From NCBI RefSeq assembly GCF_001182745.1, contig NZ_LN868938.1:3224001-3288000 (forward strand): 64,000 nucleotides of DNA, in the 5' to 3' direction. The translations under genes were made by a program, and so were the position numbers. Numbering within the stretch: position 1 is the stretch's first letter; each line of letters begins with the position of its first letter. The notes beneath the pieces are model-generated. The model was given only the letters and a program-made list of their open reading frames with translations. It was not told where the DNA came from and did no database searches. Below, one piece after another: positions 54,167 to 64,000 of the stretch. The stretch is from Nocardia farcinica (GTDB lineage: Bacteria; Actinomycetota; Actinomycetes; Mycobacteriales; Mycobacteriaceae).

Positions 54167-55661
54167 GCGTCGATTCTGACGCATCCACGGGTGCGTCGGC
54201 CCGCCGCGGCAGCGCGGCGAGCGCGAGTACCACCCCGGCCGCCGCCACCGCCGCGCACACCCAGAGCATGAGCGCCATCCCGCCGGTGAACGCCGACTGC
54301 ACCTGCGCCAGCGCGGCGGTGTCGCCGGTGGCTTTCGCCGTCGCGACCCCGGCACTGACCCCGGCGTCGTAGGGGGCGGTGTTCAGCGCGCCGAGTTCGC
54401 TGCGGTACCGCGTGGCCAGCGCCGCGCCCAGGGCCGCGACGCCGAGGGTGCCCGCGGCCTGGCGCACCGCCTGCAGCAACGCGGTGCCGACGCCGGCGTG
54501 GTCCAGGTCGAGATCGTCGAGCGCCATCGACATCGCGACCGGCAGGCCGGCGCCCATGCCCGCACCGACGAGCGCGATCCAGCAGGCGGTGAACCAGTAC
54601 GGGCTGTCCACGCCGGTGAGCGCACCCCAGCCGAGGCCGAGCGCCAGCACCACCATCGCGCCGGTCAGCACCGCGCGCACGCCGGCTTTCGGCAACAGCC
54701 GCTCCCCCACCCTGGCGCCGACGATCAGTCCGCCGATCATCGGCAGCAACCGCAGTCCGCTACCGAGCGCGTCGGTGCCGAGCACCTCCTGGAAGTACTG
54801 CGGGACCGTGAAGAACAACCCGAACAGCGCGAAGCTGATCAGCACGGCGAACACCGCGCCCCACCTGAAGCCGGGCGCCCGGAACAGGCCCGGGTCGATG
54901 AGCGGATGCGTAGCGCGCCGCTGCCAGGCGACGAGTGCGGCACCGGCGACCAGACCGGCGGCGACGCAGGCCAGGGCGAGCGGGTCGCCCCACCCCTGCT
55001 CACCGCAGCGGATCAGTCCGTAGGTCAGCGCCAGCATGCCCGTGGTCGACAGTCCCATTCCCGGCAGATCCAGCGGTCGCCGGGCGTGGTCGCGGGATTC
55101 GGGCACCAGCGCGGCCACCGCGATCGCGGCCACCACGACCATCGGCACGTTGATGAGGAACACCGACCCCCACCAGAAGTTGTCGATCAGCCATCCGCCG
55201 AGCACCGGGCCCAGCGGCAGGCCGAGCCCCATCGCGGTGACCCAGATCGACAACGCGCGGGCGCGTTCTCCGGGCTCGGGGAACAACACCGGCAGCACCG
55301 CCATCGACAGCGGGATCATCGCCGCCGCGGCCGCGCCGAGCACCACCCGGGCGGCGATCAGCTGCCCCGAGGATGTCGCGAAAGCACACGCGGCGGAGGC
55401 CGATCCGAAGACGACCAACGCCGCCAGGAGCAGCCGTTTGCGGCCGTAGCGGTCGCCCAGCGCGCCGGCGGGCAGCATCAGCGCGGCCAGCGCCAGGGTG
55501 TAGGCGGTACTGAACCACTGCAGGGCGCCGACGTCGGCGTGCAGATCCATGGCGAGCGTGGGCAGCGCGACGGTGAGCACCGTCATGTCGAGCCCGATGG
55601 TCAGCGTCGCCACGGACAGGGCGCCCAGGGCGAGCAGACGGGAAGCGGAGTCGGTTCGCAC
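54156..55661 (-). CDS. DHA2-type MFS drug exporter (14 helices)
   Basis: Proton-driven multidrug exporter of 501 residues with about 14 hydrophobic helices. Motif A reads LPAGALGDRYGRKRLLLAAL; motif C-like GLGLPLGPVLGGWLIDNFWW marks the antiporter group. The GTG at 55661 has CGGAGGA just upstream. The gene is first in an operon with its TetR regulator, and the divergent neighbour is dacB1. Confidence 0.88.
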   Translation of the reverse strand: MRTDSASRLLALGALSVATLTIGLDMTVLTVALPTLAMDLHADVGALQWFSTAYTLALAALMLPAGALGDRYGRKRLLLAALVVFGSASAACAFATSSGQLIAARVVLGAAAAAMIPLSMAVLPVLFPEPGERARALSIWVTAMGLGLPLGPVLGGWLIDNFWWGSVFLINVPMVVVAAIAVAALVPESRDHARRPLDLPGMGLSTTGMLALTYGLIRCGEQGWGDPLALACVAAGLVAGAALVAWQRRATHPLIDPGLFRAPGFRWGAVFAVLISFALFGLFFTVPQYFQEVLGTDALGSGLRLLPMIGGLIVGARVGERLLPKAGVRAVLTGAMVVLALGLGWGALTGVDSPYWFTACWIALVGAGMGAGLPVAMSMALDDLDLDHAGVGTALLQAVRQAAGTLGVAALGAALATRYRSELGALNTAPYDAGVSAGVATAKATGDTAALAQVQSAFTGGMALMLWVCAAVAAAGVVLALAALPRRADAPVDASESTHVG

Positions 55662-55692
55662 GAATCCTCCGAAAGTGGAAGTTGATGGATTT

Positions 55693-55707
55693 TGATAGTA
55701 ACTATCA
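55693..55707. promoter_or_regulatory. Probable TetR operator in the MFS promoter
   Basis: TGATAGT-A-ACTATCA, a 15-base palindrome with perfect arms, 32 bases upstream of the MFS start. On the minus strand a TTGACA at 55725-55720 and TACTAT inside the palindrome could be the -35 and -10 (19-base spacing), so binding would block transcription. Confidence 0.7.
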
Positions 55708-55793
55708 TTTCGGAGCATCTGTCAATATCTGCCGGGCAACACCGGCCGCCGCCCGCGCGGCTGGACTCGGAGCGCCCGATAGGCTCGCTGTCG

Positions 55794-57098
55794 ATGACTG
55801 CTCGCCTCTCCATCCCCCTGCGCAGGCTGACGGCGGCGCTCACCGTCGCGGCCGCACTCGGCGCGGCGGTCGCGATCCCCGCCGCGGCCGCGCCCACCGC
55901 ACCGACGCCACCCACCACGACGGCGCCGTTCACCACCCCCGAGACCGACACCTGCCCGCAGAAGAACGTCCCGCCGCCCGCGGTGGACACCTCCGAGGTG
56001 CCCGCCCCCGGTGAGCCGGCGCCCACCCCGCTGCCGGTGCCGGTGCCGCCGATCGGGGGTGCGCGGATGGGCGAATGCGGTGTGGTGGTGCCCGACGACG
56101 CGCCGCCACTGCCGCGCGACATCTCCGCGACCGCGTGGATGGTCTCCGACCTGGACACCGGCGAGGTGCTGGCGGCCAAGGATCCGCACGGCCGGTACCG
56201 TCCCGCCAGCACCATCAAAGTGCTGCTGGCAATCGTGGCGCTGCGCACACTCGACCTGGACCGGGTGGTCACCGGCACCCAGGCCGACGCCGACGTCGAC
56301 GGCACCCGCGTCGGCATCGGCCCCGGCGGCCGCTACACCAACCGGCAGCTGATGCAAGCGCTGATCATGGCCTCGGGCAACGACGCCGCACACGCCATCG
56401 CCGCCCAACTCGGCGGCGACAAGGCCACCGTCGCGCGGATGAACGAGGTCGCGAAGTCGTTGTCGGCCTTCGACACCCGCGCCGCCACGCCCTCCGGACT
56501 GGACGGACCGGGCATGACCACCTCGGCCTACGACCTCTCCCTGCTGTTCCGCGAGGCGATGACGATCCCGCTGTTCGCCGAACTCATCCGCACCGAGCAG
56601 ATCGATTTCCCCGGCTATCCGAAGAACCCGCTGATCCCCGACGACACCGACCACCCCGGCTTCCCGATCGGCAACGACAACCAGCTGCTCTACAACTACG
56701 CGGGCGCCCTCGGCGGCAAGACCGGCTTCACCGACGACGCCCGCCAGACCTTCGTCGCCGCCGCCGAGCGCGACGGCCGCCGCCTGGTGGTGACCCTGCT
56801 CAAGGCCGACGTGCTGCCGATCCGTCCGTGGGAGCAGGCCGCCCGGCTACTCGACTACGGCTTCGCGCTGCCCGCGGGCGCTTCGGTGGGGTCGTTGCCC
56901 GGCGCGGCGACCGACGCCACCGACACCGAGCCGAACGTGGTACTGGCCGCGCCGCCGCCGGGCGACGACGAGACGGCCACCGCCGCACAACCCGAACGCA
57001 GGCACGCGGGCGCCCGCACGCTGCTGATCGTCGGTGGTCTCGTCGCGATCGCCGTGCTGCTGCTCGGCGCGCGCCGGGTCAGCCGTCCCCGCCGCTGA
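55794..57098 (+). CDS. dacB1: D-alanyl-D-alanine carboxypeptidase (penicillin-binding protein, S11 family)
   Basis: A 434-residue exported peptidoglycan carboxypeptidase. A signal peptide (cut near AAAAPTAP, residue 32) and Pro/Thr-rich linker precede the S11 domain with all three catalytic motifs: STIK (PASTIKVLLA, near 139), SGN (MASGNDAAHA) and KTG (GGKTGFTDDAR). A C-terminal helix (TLLIVGGLVAIAVLLLGA) ending in RRVSRPRR anchors it with the catalytic domain outside. It trims stem pentapeptides. TAGGCT (55780-55785) lies eight bases before the ATG. Ortholog of Rv3330 by position and architecture. Confidence 0.92.
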   Translation: MTARLSIPLRRLTAALTVAAALGAAVAIPAAAAPTAPTPPTTTAPFTTPETDTCPQKNVPPPAVDTSEVPAPGEPAPTPLPVPVPPIGGARMGECGVVVPDDAPPLPRDISATAWMVSDLDTGEVLAAKDPHGRYRPASTIKVLLAIVALRTLDLDRVVTGTQADADVDGTRVGIGPGGRYTNRQLMQALIMASGNDAAHAIAAQLGGDKATVARMNEVAKSLSAFDTRAATPSGLDGPGMTTSAYDLSLLFREAMTIPLFAELIRTEQIDFPGYPKNPLIPDDTDHPGFPIGNDNQLLYNYAGALGGKTGFTDDARQTFVAAAERDGRRLVVTLLKADVLPIRPWEQAARLLDYGFALPAGASVGSLPGAATDATDTEPNVVLAAPPPGDDETATAAQPERRHAGARTLLIVGGLVAIAVLLLGARRVSRPRR

Positions 57099-57155
57099 CA
57101 CCGCCCGCGGGGGAATCGCTCGGGTGCGTGCCGGTGCCCGCCCCTCGCCGGGCAC

Positions 57156-57177
57156 CGGCCGGTCCCGTGACCGGCCG
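57156..57177. terminator. Hairpin between convergent dacB1 and yhjD
   Basis: CGGCCGGT (57156-57163) pairs with ACCGGCCG (57170-57177) around a six-base loop, in the 209-base gap where the two genes converge. No T-run; nothing else is seen in this gap. Confidence 0.45.
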
Positions 57178-57307
57178 CACGCAGCCCTCGTCCCGCCGGT
57201 CCCCGCGATCCCCGATCGGGATATCGCGTCATGAGATTGGACGCCGCAGCCCGCCGGTCGGTTCCACGAATTCGGGCGCGGGCTTCGGCACCGGGACCGT
57301 TACGACT

Positions 57308-58327
57308 TCACTTGCGCCGGAACATCGTCAACGCCAGCGCCGCCAGCGCGCCCGCTCCGAACGCGGCCGCACCCGCCCCGCCGGACACCCCGCGATCGAC
57401 CACGCGCGGCCGGATGACCGCCGGTGCGGGCGTGGGAACCTCGGCGTCCTTCCGGTTCTCCTCGGCGGTCGCGGCCCAAGCCGTGGCGAACAGGATGATC
57501 CGGTAGGTGACGTAGCTGAACACCATCAGGCCGATGATCGACCCGAAGGTCGCCCCCGCGGGGCTGCGCAGCACCGTGCGCAGGTAGATCGAGGCGACGA
57601 ACTTGAAGACCTCGAAGATCAGTGCCGCCAGCAGCGCGGCCTTGGCGGCGCTGGCCAGGGTGACCGGCTCGCGCGGCAGCCGCGCGATGATCCAGGCGAA
57701 CACCGCCCAGCTGGCCACCAGCGCCAGCAGGATCGACACCGCGGTCAGCAGCAGCCGCGCACCGGGCACCCCGCCGAGGCCGAGGCCGTCGAGCACGCGC
57801 TCCCCCAGATCGCTCGAACCCACCGCCGACAGACCGAGCGACAGCACCAGGGCGACACCGAGGCCGAGCAGCGCGCCGAGATCGGAGAGCTTGGTGAGGA
57901 ACCAGTTGCCGTCCTCGTGCTTGCCCTCCCATTGCTCGGTGAGCGCCGCGCGCAGGTTCGCCATCCACCCGAGCCCCGTCCACAGGCCGGTGATCAGGCC
58001 GAGGACACCGACCGTGCCGCGGGATTCGACCGCCTGGTCCACCAGATCGTTGACCTGCGTGCCGAATTCGCCGGGAATGTTCTCGACGATCTTGTTCTGG
58101 AGCTCGGTGAACAGGTCCTGGTTGCCCGCCAGCACGAAGCCCGCGATCGCGAATGCGACCATCAGCAGCGGGAACAGCGACAGCACCGTGAAATAGGTGA
58201 TGCCCGCGGCGAAGTAGTCGCCGCGCTGCCGCTGGTACTGCCCACCGGCGCGGATCAGGTGATCCAGCCACGGTCGCGCTTGCACGCGACGTTCGATACC
58301 GGCCTTGACGTTGTCGATCACCTGCAC
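57308..58327 (-). CDS. yhjD: YihY/BrkB-family inner membrane protein YhjD
   Basis: A 339-residue membrane protein with about six helices of the YihY/virulence factor BrkB family: RQRGDYFAAGITYFTVLSLF near the N-terminus, GLWTGLGWMANLRAALTEQW in the middle, and KAALLAALIFEVFKFVASIY later. The C-terminus has Ala-rich helix and MFRRK. The GTG start follows GAAGGGG. Transport function is not proven. In M. tuberculosis this gene (Rv3335c) also neighbours trpS. Confidence 0.88.
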   Translation of the reverse strand: MQVIDNVKAGIERRVQARPWLDHLIRAGGQYQRQRGDYFAAGITYFTVLSLFPLLMVAFAIAGFVLAGNQDLFTELQNKIVENIPGEFGTQVNDLVDQAVESRGTVGVLGLITGLWTGLGWMANLRAALTEQWEGKHEDGNWFLTKLSDLGALLGLGVALVLSLGLSAVGSSDLGERVLDGLGLGGVPGARLLLTAVSILLALVASWAVFAWIIARLPREPVTLASAAKAALLAALIFEVFKFVASIYLRTVLRSPAGATFGSIIGLMVFSYVTYRIILFATAWAATAEENRKDAEVPTPAPAVIRPRVVDRGVSGGAGAAAFGAGALAALALTMFRRK

Positions 58328-58372
58328 CTGTACACCCCTTCGACGCCTACCCTCGCAAGCGTCGTACCCGGG

Positions 58373-60356
<1,984 letters not shown>

Positions 60357-60377
60357 GGCGGCCTCCTCATCGAGTCA

Positions 60378-60458
60378 TCTGGCAACAGAATCCACCAGAT
60401 TTCTCATTCTGGCAAGACACTCTGCCAAAAACCTCCAGAACAGTCGGCGTGCCAGAAT
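60378..60458. promoter_or_regulatory. Cluster of TCTGGCA / TGCCAGA operator half-sites
   Basis: The 109-base divergent promoter contains ATTCTGGCA (60406-60414) and its exact inverse TGCCAGAAT (60450-60458), plus further half-sites TCTGGCA (60378-60384) and TCTGCCA (60421-60427). The last one overlaps the -10-like CAGAAT of the TetR gene. The TetR protein next door is the likely binder, controlling both genes. Confidence 0.6.
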
Positions 60459-60465
60459 CGGACGG

Positions 60466-61107
60466 GTGACTGCGCAGCGGACCTACGGCGGCGTCTCGGC
60501 CGAGGAGCGCAGGGCGCAGCGGCGCACCGCGCTGCTGAACGCCGCGCTCGAGATCGTCGGCACCGAGGGCACGGCCAAACTGACCGTGTCCGGGCTCTGT
60601 GCGCGCGCCGGTCTCAACGAGCGCTACTACTACGAGAACTTCGACAGCCGCGAGGCCGTGCTGGCCGCCCTGTTCGACCAGATCGCCGAGGAACTGGCGC
60701 TGGCCATCCTCGCGGCACTGCGCGAGGCGCCGGACGAGACGCGCGCCAAGGCGCACGCCGCCATCGCCGCGGGTATCCACCTGCTCACCGACGACCCGCG
60801 CAAGGCACGCGCGGCACTGATCGCGGGCATGTCGACGCCGGAGCTGCGGGCGCGCGGCAACCAGACCGTCCGCGCGTTCGCGCGCATGGTCGCCGCGCAG
60901 GGCGTCGGCTTCTACGGCCGCAGCGAGCCGGTGTCCGACGCGGTGATCGATTTCCGCGCGACCTACCTGGTCGGCGGCCTGGTCCACACGCTGACCTCGT
61001 GGTTGCAGGGCGAGATCGCGCTCGACCGGGACGAACTCGTCGAGCACACCACCGACGTGTTCGTGCTGCTCGGCGAGGATCTGGCGGGCCGGCTGCCCAA
61101 GCCCTAG
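60466..61107 (+). CDS. TetR-family regulator divergent from the DUF2236 gene
   Basis: A 213-residue regulator; HTH in GTAKLTVSGLCARAGLNERY then YYENFDSREAVLAALF (about residues 34-66). The GTG start has CAGAAT (60453-60458) ending seven bases upstream and no ribosome site. Its 3' end overlaps the convergent barstar-like gene by four bases. Likely controls the DUF2236 oxygenase and itself. Confidence 0.86.
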   Translation: MTAQRTYGGVSAEERRAQRRTALLNAALEIVGTEGTAKLTVSGLCARAGLNERYYYENFDSREAVLAALFDQIAEELALAILAALREAPDETRAKAHAAIAAGIHLLTDDPRKARAALIAGMSTPELRARGNQTVRAFARMVAAQGVGFYGRSEPVSDAVIDFRATYLVGGLVHTLTSWLQGEIALDRDELVEHTTDVFVLLGEDLAGRLPKP

Positions 61108-61601
61108 TCGAGCTCCAGCTCCACCGCTGTGGTGTCCGGCTCGCCCTGCAACACCACCCGGAAGCTGACGTCGCGGCGGCGCCAGTAGTCGGCGCAGTCG
61201 CGCATGGCCTCGTCGAACCAATCCCGTTCGGCGGGCTGCTCGGCCAGCAGGTCGGCCGCGTCGCGCACCACCGCGACATACCCGGCGGCCTCACCCACGA
61301 AATCGTCGAGATCACGCAGGCATTCGTCGAAAGCGTTCTTGTTCTGCCCGAAGTAGTAGGGGAACTGGAAGGCCGCCGCCCACTCGTCGAACACGCCCGC
61401 GACCGTCCGCATCCGCGTCCCGCGCAACTCGCGCACCGCGAAACCGGCGGGCGCGCGATAGCGCACCTCGGTCAGTTCCGGCGCACTCACCGCCAGCGCG
61501 CCGAACACCGGTTCCGCGGCGGCGGCGATCGGCTCGGGTGTAGCGGATTCCGGCCGGGCTTCGGTGGGGCGGGCCAGGAATCGCGACAACGGAACAGGCA
61601 T
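61104..61601 (-). CDS. Barstar-family RNase inhibitor (immunity protein)
   Basis: A 165-residue cytoplasmic protein. The barstar core FPYYFGQNKNAFDECLRDLD (near residue 98) corresponds to the inhibitor helix that plugs barnase-type active sites; DDF follows. About 65 N-terminal residues with no known fold precede it. The ATG overlaps the RNase stop (TGATG), so inhibitor and nuclease are made from one message. It should protect the cell from the nuclease encoded immediately upstream. Confidence 0.82.
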   Translation of the reverse strand: MPVPLSRFLARPTEARPESATPEPIAAAAEPVFGALAVSAPELTEVRYRAPAGFAVRELRGTRMRTVAGVFDEWAAAFQFPYYFGQNKNAFDECLRDLDDFVGEAAGYVAVVRDAADLLAEQPAERDWFDEAMRDCADYWRRRDVSFRVVLQGEPDTTAVELELD

Positions 61602-62071
61602 CAGCGCATCCTCGTGAAGGTCTGGTAGTGGTCGCCGGTGTACCAGGCCGAACCGTCGCTGCCGGTGACGATGCGTTCGGCGTCCCGGGTCCGGTTGCGT
61701 TGCTTGGGATTGACGTCCCACTCCTGGTAGGTGATCGCCCTGCCCGCCGCATCGGCGCGCGGCAGATCACCGTCGCGGTTCATCCACCGCTCCCCACCCT
61801 TGGTGCCCGGCGCGTTCGCCGAATCCGGCCAGCGGCCCGCATCGATCTCGGCGAGCGTGGTGTAGGCCCGCTCGGGCACGCCCGCCACCCGCGTCGGCGA
61901 GGTGACCGGAGCCGCGGGCTTGCCGGTCGAGCTCGCACCCGCCGCGGGCGTCGCGGTGGCCGAGATCGCGCTCGGCGCGGTGTCCGAGCCGCGGGTGGTG
62001 AGGACGGAGATCAGCACCACCACCGCCAGGGCACCCAAGGCCCCCACCAGTCGAAGCATCTTCGGAGACAT
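61601..62071 (-). CDS. Membrane-tethered guanyl-specific ribonuclease (N1/T1/Sa family)
   Basis: A 156-residue protein: one N-terminal hydrophobic helix (about 6-25, MLRLVGALGALAVVVLISVL), an Ala/Thr/Pro linker, and an RNase Sa-like domain (about 64-156). Catalytic residues by comparison with RNase Sa: Glu117 (ITYQEWDV), Arg133 (AERIVTG) and His148 (WYTGDHYQTF). The helix could be an uncleaved signal or membrane anchor, so the nuclease acts outside the cytoplasm. GGGAGG precedes the ATG by ten bases. Forms an operon with the barstar gene. Confidence 0.85.
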   Translation of the reverse strand: MSPKMLRLVGALGALAVVVLISVLTTRGSDTAPSAISATATPAAGASSTGKPAAPVTSPTRVAGVPERAYTTLAEIDAGRWPDSANAPGTKGGERWMNRDGDLPRADAAGRAITYQEWDVNPKQRNRTRDAERIVTGSDGSAWYTGDHYQTFTRMR

Positions 62072-62087
62072 CGTGGACGGCCCTCCC

Positions 62088-62867
62088 TCAGCGATACTGG
62101 ACGGTGACGGGTGCGTGGTCGGACCAGCGCTGGTCGTAGGACGGGGCGCGCTCGACCACGGCCTGTTTGGCGCGGCCGGCCAGTTCGCCGCGGGCGAGGT
62201 GGTAGTCGATGCGCCAGCCGGAGTCGTTGTCGAAGGCACGGCCGCGGTAGGACCACCAGCTGTAGGGGCCGTCGACGTCGGGGTGCAGGGCGCGGACGAC
62301 GTCGACATAGCCCGCGGCGAGCAGTTCGTCGATCCAGGCGCGTTCCTCGGGGAGGAATCCGGCGGACTTGCGATTGCCCTTCCAGTTCTTGAGGTCCCGT
62401 TCGGTGTGGGCGATGTTCCAGTCGCCGCACACCACGAAATCGCCGGTGCGGGCCTTCAGGTACGCGCCGAATTCCGTCATGAAGCGGTACTTCTCGTCCT
62501 GCCGTGGCGTACCCGCATCACCGGAGTGCACGTAGACGCTGGCCACGGTCACATCCCCGAAATCGGCTTCGAGATAGCGGCCCGAGCCGTCGAACTCGCT
62601 GCTGCCGAACCCGATTCGCACCGCGTCCGGTGCCCGCCGCGACAGGATCCCGACCCCGGCGCGCCCCTTCGCGCCGGGCTCGGCGTGGGCCAGCTGCCAT
62701 CCGTCCGCGAGCGCGGGCGCCAGCGCGGCCGCGGTCTGCTCGTCGGTGGCGCGGGTCTCCTGCAGGCAGACGATGTCGGCCTCGGTGGCGGCCAGCCACG
62801 CGAGCATCCCCTTGCCCGCGGCGGCCCTGACCCCGTTGACGTTGATCGTTGCGACGATGTTCGGCAC
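62088..62867 (-). CDS. xth: Exodeoxyribonuclease III / AP endonuclease
   Basis: Class II AP endonuclease of 259 residues: VATINVNGVRAA, DIVCLQETRATDEQ (metal Glu), GDWNIAHTERDLKNWKGNRK and YSWWSYRGRAFDNDSGWRIDYHL, ending SDHAPVTVQYR with the catalytic Asp-His. The GTG at 62867 has TACGGT (62879-62874) ending six bases upstream and no ribosome site, so a leaderless start is likely. Acts in base excision repair, complementing nei2. Confidence 0.93.
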   Translation of the reverse strand: MPNIVATINVNGVRAAAGKGMLAWLAATEADIVCLQETRATDEQTAAALAPALADGWQLAHAEPGAKGRAGVGILSRRAPDAVRIGFGSSEFDGSGRYLEADFGDVTVASVYVHSGDAGTPRQDEKYRFMTEFGAYLKARTGDFVVCGDWNIAHTERDLKNWKGNRKSAGFLPEERAWIDELLAAGYVDVVRALHPDVDGPYSWWSYRGRAFDNDSGWRIDYHLARGELAGRAKQAVVERAPSYDQRWSDHAPVTVQYR

Positions 62868-62936
62868 CGTCCGACCGTACAATGCTGGTCAGATGTACCT
62901 GCCCCGGACTCCGCCGTCCAGGAAGGGGTGCTGACG

Positions 62937-63854
62937 ATGACGTCCGACACCTCCCCGTCCCCCGCCTCCCCCGCCGCGCGTGCGAGCGCCGCCACGGGCG
63001 CGAAGCCGGCCCGCAAGAAGCCCGTGGAGCGGCCCGCCGCGATGGCGGCGCTGCACATCGGTTCGGGTGATCCGCTGCTGTTGCTGCACGGCTTCCTGCT
63101 CTCGCCGCACTGCTGGGAGCAGACCGCGACGCTGATGGCCGCGCACTGCGAGGTGTTCGCCCCCGCCCTGGCCGGGCACTGGGGTGGGCCGGACGCGCCG
63201 GGGCGCACCATCGACATCGCCACGCTGGCCGACGCGGTGGAGCGGCAACTCGACGAGATGGGTTGGCGCACCTGCCATATCGCGGGCAATTCACTCGGCG
63301 CGTGGGTCGGGGTGGAGCTGGCCCGGCGCGGGCGGGCCCGCACCCTGACGCTCATCGCACCGGCCGGCGGCTGGAATGTGCCCTCGCTCACCCAGTTCCG
63401 GGTCGCGCTGAAATTCCTGTCGCTGGTGCCGGTGACTCGGCTGGGTGCGCGGATGGCCGATTTCGCCGCGCGCAACCCGGTGGTGCGGCGGCTGGCGTTG
63501 TTCCCGGTGGTCAAGAATCCCACCGCGGTGGCGCGCCGCGACGCCGTCGCCACCGTCACCGCGGCGGTGAACTGCCGGGCGATGGTGCCGCTGATCCTGG
63601 GCAGCCTGCGCGCGCCCGCGCTGGCCGACCTGTCGGATCTGGCCACGCCGGTGCGGCTGCTGCTGTCGGAGTACGACCGGGTGATCCCCAACCGCGTCTA
63701 CGCGCGACGGTTCCTGAAGGAGCTGCCCGACTCGGCCGACCGCATCCTGGTCAACCGGGTCGGCCACGTGCCGATGCTGGAAGCACCCGACCGGATCGCC
63801 ACCCTCATCGCCGAACACGTCTACGCCAGCCGCACCCGCTTGCGCGCCGTCTGA
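62937..63854 (+). CDS. Alpha/beta hydrolase
   Basis: A 305-residue hydrolase after a 35-residue Ala/Lys/Pro-rich tail. LLLLHGFLLSPHCW carries the oxyanion HG, IAGNSLGAWVGVELA the nucleophile elbow GNSLG with Ser, LLLSEYDRVIPNRVY the Asp, and RVGHVPMLEAPDRIA the catalytic His. GGAAGGGG precedes the ATG by eight bases. Substrate unknown. Its stop codon starts a copy of the 77-79 bp repeat. Confidence 0.85.
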   Translation: MTSDTSPSPASPAARASAATGAKPARKKPVERPAAMAALHIGSGDPLLLLHGFLLSPHCWEQTATLMAAHCEVFAPALAGHWGGPDAPGRTIDIATLADAVERQLDEMGWRTCHIAGNSLGAWVGVELARRGRARTLTLIAPAGGWNVPSLTQFRVALKFLSLVPVTRLGARMADFAARNPVVRRLALFPVVKNPTAVARRDAVATVTAAVNCRAMVPLILGSLRAPALADLSDLATPVRLLLSEYDRVIPNRVYARRFLKELPDSADRILVNRVGHVPMLEAPDRIATLIAEHVYASRTRLRAV

Positions 63855-64000
63855 GCGGGTCAGCGGCCGGAGGCGGCAGCGCAGCATCACCACGCAGGCC
63901 GCCCCGCTCAGGCACATCCAACACAGCCTGAGCGGGTCAGCGGCCGGAGGCGGCAGCGCAGCGTCACCACGCAGGCCGCCGCATTGCCGGACTTCAGGAT
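63852..64000 (+). repeat. Tandem 77-bp repeat starting at the hydrolase stop codon
   Basis: One complete unit (63852-63928) and most of a second (63929 to about 63980) beginning TGAGCGGGTCAGCGGCCGGA. The TGA is the hydrolase stop. The unit matches the glpK-side family with a two-base shorter period. No gene is visible in the last 146 bases; the second unit diverges before the window edge. Confidence 0.88.

Overview
This window is one continuous, very GC-rich stretch of chromosome. It looks like a mycolic-acid actinomycete, most likely Nocardia or a close relative. Evidence: extreme third-position GC bias, many GTG starts, a conservon, M20 amidohydrolase pairs, LpdA/GlpD2, ESX-type secretion relatives, and a gene order that, from memory, follows the Mycobacterium tuberculosis Rv3285-Rv3336c segment (accA3, lat, lrpA, pcd, lhr, nei2, glpD2, lpdA, Rv3304-like, amiA1, amiB1, PNP, pmmB, upp, Rv3311-like, add, deoA, cdd, sdhCDAB, dacB1, yhjD, trpS). 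The species assignment is inference; no rRNA gene is present.

Layout. 1-9.5 kb: biotin-dependent carboxylase alpha chain, patatin-like lipase, a membrane Ser/Thr kinase with repeat-rich linkers, then lysine catabolism (lat, lrpA and divergent pcd). 9.5-13.1 kb: initiator tRNA-Met and a conservon with cvnA, cvnB and cvnC but no cvnD GTPase. 13-24 kb: GMC oxidoreductase, DNA repair pair nei2/lhr (lhr carries an apparent single-base frameshift), a histidine phosphatase, a TetR regulator. 24-28 kb: glycerol use (glpD, glpK) and an aminotransferase. 27-31 kb: two proline-rich exported or anchored proteins and lpdA. 31-49 kb: peptide/amide hydrolases, nucleoside salvage (PNP, pmmB, upp, add, deoA, cdd) and succinate dehydrogenase. 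At 38.6-40.8 kb, at the position where M. tuberculosis has sapM, lies a four-gene cassette: EspC-like protein, WXG-like/NlpC-P60 protein, small unknown, YbaB/EspL-like protein. 49.4-55.7 kb is accessory: an XRE-ImmA/PIN pair, RadC, a His-rich DUF4396 membrane protein under a CsoR-type operator, an aromatic amino acid hydroxylase, and a TetR/MFS efflux pair. 55.8-64 kb: DacB1, YhjD, TrpS, a DUF2236 protein with a TetR regulator, a membrane-tethered RNase with a barstar-type inhibitor, ExoIII, and an alpha/beta hydrolase.

Two patterns run through the window. First, at least fifteen genes have a TANNNT-like -10 element ending 6-7 bases before the start codon and no Shine-Dalgarno, so they are probably transcribed leaderless. 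Second, tandem repeats sit on stop codons: a 77-79 bp family at three sites (upstream of glpD, glpK 3' end, window end) and shorter 23-24 bp duplications at the pmmB and hydroxylase 3' ends. There are no insertion sequences, CRISPR arrays, rRNA genes or phage genes.
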